A DNA stretch of 13,871 bases from CAZQLE01 sp964593905 (GTDB taxonomy: Bacteria; Chloroflexota; Anaerolineae; Anaerolineales; Anaerolineaceae): contig CAZQLE010000102.1 in NCBI GenBank assembly GCA_964593905.1, positions 1-13,871 of the forward strand. The letters are read 5' to 3'. Positions 7,162 to 13,669 of this stretch are shown here, one piece after another. The notes below the pieces were generated by a model, which saw only the letters and a program-made list of their open reading frames with translations, was not told where the DNA came from and did no database searches. The translations under genes were made by a program, and so were the position numbers. Every line of letters begins with the position of its first letter. Position 1 is the stretch's first letter.

Positions 7162-8232
7162 CTAGCTTTCCATCGAAACGACTTGCTGTTCCCAACGGTG
7201 CCAGCCGCCAAAATTGCGTTTGAGAATGGCGCGGCCCTCGCCGGGGCATTCCAAACCGGCCATTTCCAGGTCGGCGTCAACCATGATGCGCACCAGTTCG
7301 TGGAACTTGATTTTGGGTTCCCAGTTGAGGGCAGACCGCGAACGGGCGGGATCGGCCAAAAGGTAATCGACCTCGGTCGGGCGGAAATAACGCGGGTCGA
7401 TCTTGACATACTGCTGCCAGTCGAGCCCCACATAGCCAAAAGATTCATCCAAAAACTCGCGCACTGAATGGGCTTCGCCGGTGCCGATCACAAAATCACC
7501 GGGCTGATCCAGTTGGAGGAGTTTCCACATCACTTCGACATATTCCGGAGCGTAACCCCAGTCACGGCGGGCGTCCAGGTTGCCCAGGTACAGGTTTTTC
7601 TGCTTGCCGGCCTTGATGGCAGCCAGCGCACGGGTGATTTTGCGGGTGACAAATGTGGCGCCGCGGCGGGGAGATTCGTGGTTGAACAGGATGCCGTTGG
7701 TGGCAAACATGTTGTAGCCTTCGCGGTAGTTGCGCGTAATCCAGTAGGCGTACAATTTGGCGGCTGCGTATGGGCTGCGCGGCTCAAAGGGCGTGGTCTC
7801 GCTCTGGGGCGGTTTGGCCGCGCCGTATAGCTCACTGGATGAGGCCTGGTAGAAGCGAGCGGCGGTGTTGGTTTTTCGCAGTGCTTCGAGGATGCGAATG
7901 GCGCCCAGACCGGTTACGTTGCCGGTGTATTCGGGCATGTCAAAACTGACGCGCACATGGCTCTGTGCCGCCAGATGATACACTTCTTCGGGACGTACGT
8001 TGTAAATGACATCCAGAAGCGTTTCGGCGGTATCGATGTCGCCATAGTGCAGGTACATATGCACCGGCTCGCCGCTGTTGTGAGGGTCATGATAGATGTG
8101 GTCAATTCGGCGGGTGTTGAATGAACTGGACCGTCGAATGATCCCGTGAACTTCATATCCCTTTGAGAGCAGCAATTCGGCCAGATACGAACCGTCTTGA
8201 CCGGTGATTCCGGTGATTAACGCTTTTTTCAT
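7162..8232 (-). CDS. gmd: GDP-mannose 4,6-dehydratase
   Basis: This cytosolic short-chain dehydrogenase/reductase converts GDP-D-mannose to GDP-4-keto-6-deoxy-D-mannose, precursor of GDP-fucose, GDP-rhamnose and related deoxysugars for surface glycans. The 356-residue protein is full length. It has the Rossmann dinucleotide motif GITGQDG (8-14), the NADP-site RRSSSFNTRR region (33-42), the catalytic SSSELYG (131-137) and YAAAK (155-159), and the typical LFNHESPRRGATFVTRKI and NLDARRDWGYAPEYV blocks. GGAGG lies about ten bases before the ATG. It has its own strong promoter and about a 100-base leader. The next enzyme of a deoxysugar pathway (a reductase or epimerase) is not in the window, so the end product cannot be told. 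Confidence 0.97.
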   Translation of the reverse strand: MKKALITGITGQDGSYLAELLLSKGYEVHGIIRRSSSFNTRRIDHIYHDPHNSGEPVHMYLHYGDIDTAETLLDVIYNVRPEEVYHLAAQSHVRVSFDMPEYTGNVTGLGAIRILEALRKTNTAARFYQASSSELYGAAKPPQSETTPFEPRSPYAAAKLYAYWITRNYREGYNMFATNGILFNHESPRRGATFVTRKITRALAAIKAGKQKNLYLGNLDARRDWGYAPEYVEVMWKLLQLDQPGDFVIGTGEAHSVREFLDESFGYVGLDWQQYVKIDPRYFRPTEVDYLLADPARSRSALNWEPKIKFHELVRIMVDADLEMAGLECPGEGRAILKRNFGGWHRWEQQVVSMES

Positions 8233-8338
8233 GGATCGTTTTCCTCCAACGAATGGGTTGTTTTAACCCGCATCCTTCTTTTTTTGGGAAGGAAGGTTTT
8301 GTAACGCTTTCTCCCCCTGTCTTCCATTCCGTGGGCTA

Positions 8339-8368
8339 AGTATAATCCAGGCGTTGAAAAACTGTCAA
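8339..8368 (-). promoter_or_regulatory. sigma-70-type promoter for gmd
   Basis: On the minus strand a perfect TTGACA (8368-8363) and TATACT (8344-8339) are 18 bases apart. The expected start near 8332 gives a leader of about 100 bases with a small GGGTT/AACCC hairpin and the GGAGG ribosome-binding site. Because the -10 region is TA-symmetric, a TATAAT also reads on the plus strand at 8341-8346, but no -35 supports that direction. Confidence 0.75.
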
Positions 8369-8374
8369 TTTGTA

Positions 8375-8498
8375 ACCCGCCTTGCCGCCAGGGCGATTCG
8401 CAAAGCCCGGCGGAACCCCAGGAAAAGGCAAATTACTTTGCGAAATGCCGCACGCCTGACCACGGTTTTCACAAAATGGAAAACCCTGGCGCGCGGGT
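8375..8498. other. strongly self-complementary block, possible structured RNA
   Basis: The 349-base gap between gmd and the next gene holds the gmd promoter, this block and a downstream promoter. The outer arms ACCCGC (8375-8380) and GCGGGT (8493-8498) pair, as do GCCAGGG (8387-8393) and CCCTGGC (8484-8490). Inside lie a nine-base stem TTCGCAAAG/CTTTGCGAA (8397-8405 with 8436-8444) and a seven-base hairpin GGTTTTC/GAAAACC (8464-8470 with 8479-8485), which overlaps the outer arm by two bases. Together they can fold as a three-way junction. A further hairpin GGGTTA/TAACCC (8504-8509 with 8518-8523) follows. It could be a small RNA, a leader, or a short inverted-repeat element. No known family is recognised. 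Confidence 0.45.
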
Positions 8499-8545
8499 CG
8501 GGGGGGTTAGAAAGTTTTAACCCATGTGGGGCGGCCGTTGGAATC

Positions 8546-8554
8546 TGGTAAAAT
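8546..8554 (+). promoter_or_regulatory. extended -10 promoter for the beta-lactamase-like gene
   Basis: TGGTAAAAT fits TGn-TAnAAT. Transcription would begin near 8561, leaving about 20 bases of leader with GGGAG at 8571-8575. The same form (TGn-TAAAAT) precedes metG. Confidence 0.45.
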
Positions 8555-8581
8555 CGATGCAGAGTACATCGGGAGATTGTT

Positions 8582-10063
8582 TTGAAAAAAAGTGGTTCCC
8601 TTTCCGTTTTTCGCTGGGTGGCATTGATCTTGATTTTTATCGCAGTGTTGTTGACTGCGATTGAGCTGGTAATCTATAGCCGCATTCGTGCGTCTTTTCC
8701 GCCGGGCATGGTTGTCGCCGGTGTTCCGGTGGGGGGGATGGACCAATCTGGCGCGGCCGAACGTCTGGTGCAGGCGTATGGGATGCCGGTGGAACTGCGT
8801 TATAACAACGCAATCATTCAGATTAAGCCCTCGGTAGTGGGGTTTGAACTTGATCTTGAAGCGATGTTGGCCGCCGCAGATTTGCAGCGCATCACACAGC
8901 CTTTTTGGCCCGCTTTCTGGGATTTTCTATGGAACCGTTTGCCCGAGCCTGAGGAAGTGCCGCTGCGCGCCCGTATTTCTGAAGACCGGCTGCGTGCTTA
9001 TCTAAAAGAAGAGGTTGCCCCGCGTTACGACCAACCGCCGGCCGCCCCGCTGCCGGTGGCGGGCAGTGTGCAGTTTAACCCTGGCCGGCAGGGGACTGTG
9101 TTGGATGTTGACCGCGCGGTGATTTTGATCAGCGATGCCCTGCGTTCGTCGGGCAGCCGGGTGGTTAACCTGACTTTCTCGCGAGTAGATCCCCCGCGCG
9201 CTTCTCTGCAAAATCTCGAAATCTTGTTAAAACAAATTCTGGAGATCAACCAGTTCGACGGGCTGGCCGAAGTGTATTTGTTGGATCTTTCCACCCGGCA
9301 GGAAATGCACTTTGCCTATACCCAGGGTGAGACGATCCAACCGGATATTGCTTTTACGGCTGCCAGCACGATGAAAATTCCGATCATGTTCTCGGTCATG
9401 CGCCGGGTGAGTGAGCCGACGCCGCAGGCGGTTGCCGACCGCATGGCTTTGATGATCGAACGTTCTGAGAATGATCCTGCCGACCGCCTGATGGAACAGG
9501 TGATGGATGCCAACCTGGGGCCATTGCAGGTGACAGATGATCTGCGCGCAATCGGTCTGGAGAATACCTTTTTAGCCGGGTATTTCTACCCCGGCGCACC
9601 GCTTTTGCAGCGCTTTCAGACGCCGGGCAATTCACGCAGCGACGTATCCACTGAACCAGATGCCTATAATCAGACCACCCCGGCCGAGATGGGGCAGTTG
9701 ATGGATGATATCTACCAGTGTGCTGAAAGCAATGGCGGCACCCTGCGGGCGGTGTTCCCTGATCAGATTTCTCAAAATGAATGCCGCCAGATGTTGGACT
9801 ATTTGCAGAAGAACCGCATTGCGGTGCTGCTGCAAGCCGGTGTGCCCGAAGGGACGCGCATGGCGCACAAACATGGCTGGATTCTGGATTTTGACGGCGT
9901 CATTCATAATATTAGCGACGCTGCAATTGTGTATTCTCCTGGCGGAAACTATGTGATGACAATTTATCTGTATCATCCGGTGCAACTGGTGTTTGACCCG
10001 ATTAACAAGATGGTGGCAGATGTTTCCAGCGCGGTCTACAATTATTTCAACCAGGTGCGTTAG
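8582..10063 (+). CDS. membrane-anchored serine beta-lactamase-like protein with VanW-type N-domain
   Basis: The 493-residue protein has an N-terminal transmembrane anchor (about 12-33). A region opening with FPPGMVVAGVPVGGMD (39-54) resembles the peptidoglycan-binding domain that precedes VanW and YkuD domains; it extends to about 200. A class A beta-lactamase/DD-peptidase fold fills the C-terminus (about 215-490). The active-site triad is present in variant form: STMK (262-265, nucleophile Ser262), SEN (295-297) for SDN, and KHG (430-432) for KTG. An omega-loop-like EPDAYN (358-363) has one residue more than the class A ExxLN. It may be a wall-associated serine hydrolase, an antibiotic-binding sensor domain or a true beta-lactamase; sequence alone does not decide. 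Translation starts at TTG (8582), six bases after GGGAG, as no suitable ATG is in frame. Confidence 0.88.
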   Translation: MKKSGSLSVFRWVALILIFIAVLLTAIELVIYSRIRASFPPGMVVAGVPVGGMDQSGAAERLVQAYGMPVELRYNNAIIQIKPSVVGFELDLEAMLAAADLQRITQPFWPAFWDFLWNRLPEPEEVPLRARISEDRLRAYLKEEVAPRYDQPPAAPLPVAGSVQFNPGRQGTVLDVDRAVILISDALRSSGSRVVNLTFSRVDPPRASLQNLEILLKQILEINQFDGLAEVYLLDLSTRQEMHFAYTQGETIQPDIAFTAASTMKIPIMFSVMRRVSEPTPQAVADRMALMIERSENDPADRLMEQVMDANLGPLQVTDDLRAIGLENTFLAGYFYPGAPLLQRFQTPGNSRSDVSTEPDAYNQTTPAEMGQLMDDIYQCAESNGGTLRAVFPDQISQNECRQMLDYLQKNRIAVLLQAGVPEGTRMAHKHGWILDFDGVIHNISDAAIVYSPGGNYVMTIYLYHPVQLVFDPINKMVADVSSAVYNYFNQVR

Positions 10064-10091
10064 CGCAACGTGTGGGTCATTGCAGCTTAAG

Positions 10092-10138
10092 CAACCGCCG
10101 GGGCTTTGACAGGCACAGCCCACGGCGGTTGTTTTTTT
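10092..10138 (+). terminator. intrinsic terminator of the beta-lactamase-like gene
   Basis: CAACCGCCG (10092-10100) pairs with CGGCGGTTG (10123-10131). The stem continues inward as GGGCT/AGCCC (10101-10105 with 10117-10121) past a bulged A. Seven T follow (10132-10138). Confidence 0.9.
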
Positions 10139-10156
10139 GGAGCGGTAAGAAGGCGA

Positions 10157-11236
10157 TTAGTCTCGTCCGTAGAGAGCAGAATTGAGCTGTAAGAGCAGTT
10201 CTTCGGGGGTGCGGTTCAGGCAGGTGCAGATTTCTGCCTCCAGTTCGTACAGCGCCGGGGTTGAAGCGGCGATGCGGTCAACATCTCTGGCATAACGCAG
10301 ACGCAGCGCCTGAAGACGGGTATCGAGGCTGACCACCTGGCCGCCTTCAATGAGCTTATCTGCATAGAAGACCAGTTTTTCTTCCCAGGTGGCTGGCTTG
10401 CGGCGGTCATCCAGAATGCAAAATAGCATATGCCGGCGGGCAATTTCTGCCAGAACCGGCTGCCCGCGCTGATTTAGCACCTCTGCGGCGGCAGCGCCGT
10501 GGTCATTTCGTCCGGCAGCGATGCTGCCGGGCTGGGTGAGCTTGCATAGGTCGTGCAGCAGGCCGCCGCGGTGGGCCCAGACCGGGTTAACCGCTATGGC
10601 CTGTTCGACCAGCCAGAGCGCAAGTTGATATGCCGCGGCAGCAACAAGCTGGACATGGCAGAGCAGTTGCGCGCTGGCATTAAATTCGGCCAGCCAGGAA
10701 AAGCAGAGGCCGATGGATGGCAGGCTTAAATCTTCCTTCAAAAGGTCGGGTAAATTGGCGAAGTGATATAGTTCGGCCTGGTGCAGCGGCATCAGACCCG
10801 GCGCAGGCAGCGCAAGCGGGTTGTACCACACCGTGTGCCAACCGGCCCGTGCAGCACCCAGCATATCTGCGGGCAGGCTGTCGCCGATCATGGTCAGGGC
10901 AGATGGCGGAACATTTAACGCGTTTGAGATGGCTTCAAAGAAGGCCAGTGCAGGTTTTTTTGCGCCGTTTACCTCGGCGCGGGTGAACACATTTTCAATC
11001 CTGTCACCCAGACCAACCCGATCCAGCGCCTGGCGCACCTGTTGGGCGGTGGAATTGGCGGCGTTGGTCGCTACCACCAACCGGTATTGTTTTTGCAGTG
11101 CGGCCAGCGCATCCACTGCGCCGGGTTCGGCTGCGAGCATGGGCCATTCGATCATAGGTCCGTTGAACTGGCTGAACTCTGTCATCAGGGTTCCGCCCCA
11201 ATCGAAAACCAGAACTTGTGCTTTTTGCTGTGTCAT
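10157..11236 (-). CDS. HAD-HD two-domain phosphohydrolase
   Basis: The 359-residue cytosolic protein fuses two unrelated phosphohydrolase folds. Residues 1-165 are a haloacid dehalogenase-like domain. Motif I is DWGGT (12-16; nucleophile Asp12, with Gly in place of the usual second Asp), motif II ATNA (Thr57), motif III the KK at 93-94, and motif IV GDSLPAD (118-124). Residues from about 180 form an HD domain with His194, HD at 228-229 (LLHDLCK), His246 and Asp293 (YADK), resembling the HDIG/YqeK-like group that hydrolyses nucleotides or phosphate esters. Loss of the second motif I Asp, normally the acid/base in HAD phosphatases, may lower or alter HAD activity. Substrates are unknown. AAGGGA about nine bases upstream supports ATG at 11236. 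No operon partner; it diverges from the AOR gene. Confidence 0.85.
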   Translation of the reverse strand: MTQQKAQVLVFDWGGTLMTEFSQFNGPMIEWPMLAAEPGAVDALAALQKQYRLVVATNAANSTAQQVRQALDRVGLGDRIENVFTRAEVNGAKKPALAFFEAISNALNVPPSALTMIGDSLPADMLGAARAGWHTVWYNPLALPAPGLMPLHQAELYHFANLPDLLKEDLSLPSIGLCFSWLAEFNASAQLLCHVQLVAAAAYQLALWLVEQAIAVNPVWAHRGGLLHDLCKLTQPGSIAAGRNDHGAAAAEVLNQRGQPVLAEIARRHMLFCILDDRRKPATWEEKLVFYADKLIEGGQVVSLDTRLQALRLRYARDVDRIAASTPALYELEAEICTCLNRTPEELLLQLNSALYGRD

Positions 11237-11266
11237 TTGTACATTCCCTTATGTCAGTTCTGCACG

Positions 11267-11294
11267 TTGGCTGCCGGATTGGTTTTGCTATAAT
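11267..11294 (+). promoter_or_regulatory. promoter and leader for the AOR-MoaD operon
   Basis: TTGGCT (11267-11272) and a perfect TATAAT (11289-11294) are 16 bases apart. The start near 11301 leaves a leader of about 125 bases. CGCAG (11306-11310) can pair with CTGCG (11345-11349), and CAGG (11308-11311) alternatively with CCTG (11322-11325). The pairings exclude each other, but neither a molybdenum/tungsten-cofactor riboswitch nor another known class is recognised. Confidence 0.55.
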
Positions 11295-11424
11295 ACTTGT
11301 AACTACGCAGGCAGTTTCAAACCTGGGCTTTTTGCCGCTGTTATCTGCGGGGTCATAACCATTTTAAAATTCAGATAAATCCGCCTCAACCGACAACCAG
11401 AAAATCGAATGGAAAGGAGATGCA

Positions 11425-13326
11425 ATGGCGCGCTGCTTCACCGGCTCTATTTTGCATGTTAATCTGAGCGACGGGAAACTGTGGGTAGAGCATCCCGAAG
11501 ATGAATTTTACCGCACCTATGCTGGTGGGAGCTCGATGGGTTTGTATTATTTGCTCAAAGAGATTCCGCGCGGCGCAGATGCCTTATCTGCCGAAAATGT
11601 GATGACGATGTTTGCCGGTTTGCCGACCGGGCTAGCGATTTCGGGACAATCGCGTCTGGCGGTGAGCGCAAAATCTCCCATCACCGGCGGCATTGGCGAC
11701 AGCCAGAGCGGCGGGTTCTTTCCTGCCAGTTTGAAATTTGCCGGCTTTGATGGAATTGTCATTTATGGTAGATCGCCCGAACCGGTTTATCTCTATATTG
11801 AAGAGGGTAAAGCTGAACTGCGCGATGCCGGTCATTTGTGGGGTAAAACCACTGCCGAGGTGGATGAGCTTTTGGCCGCTGAAACGGATGACAGAAAAAT
11901 TGAGGTGTTGCAGTGCGGCCCGGCGGGAGAAAAACAGGTGCGCTTTGCGGCATTGCTCAGTATGCATAACCGCGCCAACGGGCGCACCGGTATGGGCGCG
12001 GTGATGGGTTCCAAGCAGCTTAAGGCGGTGGTGGTGTGCGGCCGTCAAAAGCTGGCGGCGGCCAACAGCCAAAAAGTAGCCGCGTTAAATCGCACCGGCA
12101 CCCGCAGTATTCCCGAAGTGCTGGATGTCTACGGGCTGCAAAAGAACGGCACCCCGGATGTGGTCGTTTTTCAGAACGGTCTGGGCAGCCTGCCGACCCG
12201 TAATTACAACGAAGGACAATTTGAAGGCCACCTGAACCTTTGCGGCGATACCTATACCGATACGATCTTGAAAGAAACGGATACCTGCCATGCCTGCACG
12301 GTGCGCTGCAAACGGGTGGTAGAGACGCAATATAAGGGCCGCAAAGTGCTGCCTACCTACGGCGGCCCGGAATATGAGACCGTGGCGACCTTTGGCAGTT
12401 ACTGTGGCATTGACGATCTGCCGGCGATTGCCCTGGCAAACCAGATCTGCAACGAACACGGCGTCGATACCATTGCCGCCGGGGCGACGATTGCTTTTGC
12501 CATGGAGTGTTTTGAAAATGGGTTGTTGACGGCAGCGGATACGGATGGGATTGAGCTGCGTTTTGGCAACACTGATGCGATGCTGGCGATGTTGGAAAAA
12601 ATTGTGCGGCGCGAGGGGTTGGGTGATCTGCTGGCCGAAGGCTCTGAGCGGGCAGCAGCAAAGATCGGCCGCGGCGCTGATGGCTATTTAATCACCTGCA
12701 AGGGCGCCGAAGCCCCGGCGCACATGCCGCAGGCCAAACGTTCACTGAGCATCCATTATGCGGTCAACCCGTATGGAGCCGATCATCAGTCCAGTGAGCA
12801 CGACCCGATGTATGAAGAGGGCGGGGGTGATTTTTATTATGACCGCCTGGCGCTGCTGGGGTTAAACCAGGTTCAACCGGCCAACAGCATGAATGACGAA
12901 AAGGTGCGCTTCTCTTATAAGACCGAGGTGTTTTATTCGGCGCTGGATAGTTACTGTCTGTGCCAGTTTGTGTGGGGTCCGGCCTGGACGCTGTATGGTC
13001 CGCAAGAGATGGCCGAGATGTTGTCGGCGGCCACCGGTTGGGAGATTGACCTGGATGAAATTATGCGCGTAGGCGAGCGGCGTCTGAATATGATGCGTCT
13101 GTTTAACCTGCGTGAGGGGTTGACGCGTAGCGATGATCGGCTGCCCAAAAAGTTTATGACCCCGTTAAAAGGCGAGGGACCCTCGGCGGGGGTGGCGTTT
13201 AGCCCCGAAGAAATGGAACACTACAAGGATATTTACTACACTCTGGCAGGCTGGGATCTTGAAAAAGGGCAGCCCGGTGTTGAAAAGATTGCCGCGCTGG
13301 GGCTTGAATGGGTGAACATGGAATGA
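11425..13326 (+). CDS. aldehyde ferredoxin oxidoreductase family protein (tungsten or molybdenum bis-pterin)
   Basis: The 633-residue cytosolic enzyme matches the AOR family across its length: tungsten-bis-pterin oxidoreductases that typically oxidise aldehydes to acids with ferredoxin. The N-terminal domain shows GSILHVNLSDG, YAGGSSMGLYYLL and the SPITGGIGDSQSGGFF block. The [4Fe-4S] ligands are Cys288, Cys291 and Cys295 (CHACTVRC) plus a Cys near 511-513 (DSYCLC). The pterin-site block GGPEYETVATFGSYCGIDDL spans 313-332. The later block NPYGADHQSSEHDP (448-461) departs from the GACH-type sequence I associate with classical aldehyde enzymes, so this may be one of the uncharacterised or non-aldehyde subfamilies. 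Substrate cannot be assigned. ATG at 11425 has AGGAG five bases upstream. It overlaps the MoaD-like gene by four bases, which suggests translational coupling. Confidence 0.93.
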   Translation: MARCFTGSILHVNLSDGKLWVEHPEDEFYRTYAGGSSMGLYYLLKEIPRGADALSAENVMTMFAGLPTGLAISGQSRLAVSAKSPITGGIGDSQSGGFFPASLKFAGFDGIVIYGRSPEPVYLYIEEGKAELRDAGHLWGKTTAEVDELLAAETDDRKIEVLQCGPAGEKQVRFAALLSMHNRANGRTGMGAVMGSKQLKAVVVCGRQKLAAANSQKVAALNRTGTRSIPEVLDVYGLQKNGTPDVVVFQNGLGSLPTRNYNEGQFEGHLNLCGDTYTDTILKETDTCHACTVRCKRVVETQYKGRKVLPTYGGPEYETVATFGSYCGIDDLPAIALANQICNEHGVDTIAAGATIAFAMECFENGLLTAADTDGIELRFGNTDAMLAMLEKIVRREGLGDLLAEGSERAAAKIGRGADGYLITCKGAEAPAHMPQAKRSLSIHYAVNPYGADHQSSEHDPMYEEGGGDFYYDRLALLGLNQVQPANSMNDEKVRFSYKTEVFYSALDSYCLCQFVWGPAWTLYGPQEMAEMLSAATGWEIDLDEIMRVGERRLNMMRLFNLREGLTRSDDRLPKKFMTPLKGEGPSAGVAFSPEEMEHYKDIYYTLAGWDLEKGQPGVEKIAALGLEWVNME

Positions 13327-13565
13327 TGCGGGTCAGGGTGATCTTCCACTCAGTGCTGCGCGATCTGCTGCCGCCTGCGGCCGGCGGAAAAACCGAAATT
13401 GAGTTGGCGCCCGGCGCAGTGTTGGGCGACCTGTGCCGGCAGTTGGGCATTCCGGCGCAGGCGGTGGGGGCTGTCAACGGGGTGATCCAGCGAGATCTTT
13501 CCCGGCCGTTGCAAGATGGCGATGAAGTGCGCTTCTTTCGCGCCGGGGCCGGTGGAGGGCAATAA
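13323..13565 (+). CDS. MoaD/ThiS-like sulfur-carrier protein
   Basis: The 80-residue ubiquitin-fold protein has MoaD-family features: an N-terminal strand MRVRVIFHSVLRDL, the segment IELAPGAVLGDLCRQLGI, the stretch VNGVIQRDLSRPLQDGDEVRFF, and a Gly-rich end. MoaD carries a C-terminal thiocarboxylate on a terminal Gly-Gly and donates sulfur to the dithiolene of molybdopterin, the pterin of tungsten and molybdenum enzymes. Here the end reads AGAGGGQ, so one Gln follows the glycines; that needs trimming or means another role. The start at 13323 overlaps the AOR stop (ATGA), with GGTGA seven bases before it. An in-frame ATG at 13308 (adding five residues) is the alternative. Its place directly after the AOR gene suggests a role in that enzyme's cofactor. 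Confidence 0.85.
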   Translation: MMRVRVIFHSVLRDLLPPAAGGKTEIELAPGAVLGDLCRQLGIPAQAVGAVNGVIQRDLSRPLQDGDEVRFFRAGAGGGQ

Positions 13566-13592
13566 GCGTTTCTGACACCCGGGATATTTTTT

Positions 13593-13619
13593 ACAGCCGC
13601 ACTCATTGAGTGCGGCTGT
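13593..13619. terminator. hairpin after the AOR-MoaD operon, possible terminator
   Basis: ACAGCCGCACT and AGTGCGGCTGT form an 11-bp stem around a five-base loop, 27 bases after the moaD-like stop. A T6 tract precedes the stem on the plus strand instead of following it, so neither strand shows a canonical intrinsic terminator. It could be a U-tract-independent terminator or an mRNA-stabilising 3' hairpin. Confidence 0.45.
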
Positions 13620-13654
13620 CGCCGTACAGGTCTGGCGTGGCGACCGGCTTTCGT

Positions 13655-13663
13655 TGGTATAAT
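13655..13663 (+). promoter_or_regulatory. extended -10 of a leaderless promoter
   Basis: TGGTATAAT is a perfect extended -10 element. It ends six bases before a GTG start codon (spacer CCACAC), the same distance as in the TadE-like gene at the other end of the window. Transcription is expected to begin at the GTG itself. Confidence 0.65.
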
Positions 13664-13669
13664 CCACAC

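Noticed and set aside
8354..8551. A 65-codon plus-strand frame (TTG start) seven bases after a TATAAT, in the gmd/beta-lactamase-like gap.
   Set aside because: The predicted peptide is a basic, low-information sequence with no domain or ribosome-binding site. It overlaps the inverted-repeat block and the next promoter, and the TATAAT is explained by the gmd -10 region on the opposite strand.
9632..10123. A 163-codon minus-strand frame over the end of the beta-lactamase-like gene and its terminator.
   Set aside because: Antisense to conserved coding sequence and running through a strong terminator; no recognisable domain.
11301..11424. A molybdenum/tungsten-cofactor riboswitch upstream of the AOR gene.
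   Set aside because: The biological context fits, but the conserved core of that RNA was not recognisable by eye.
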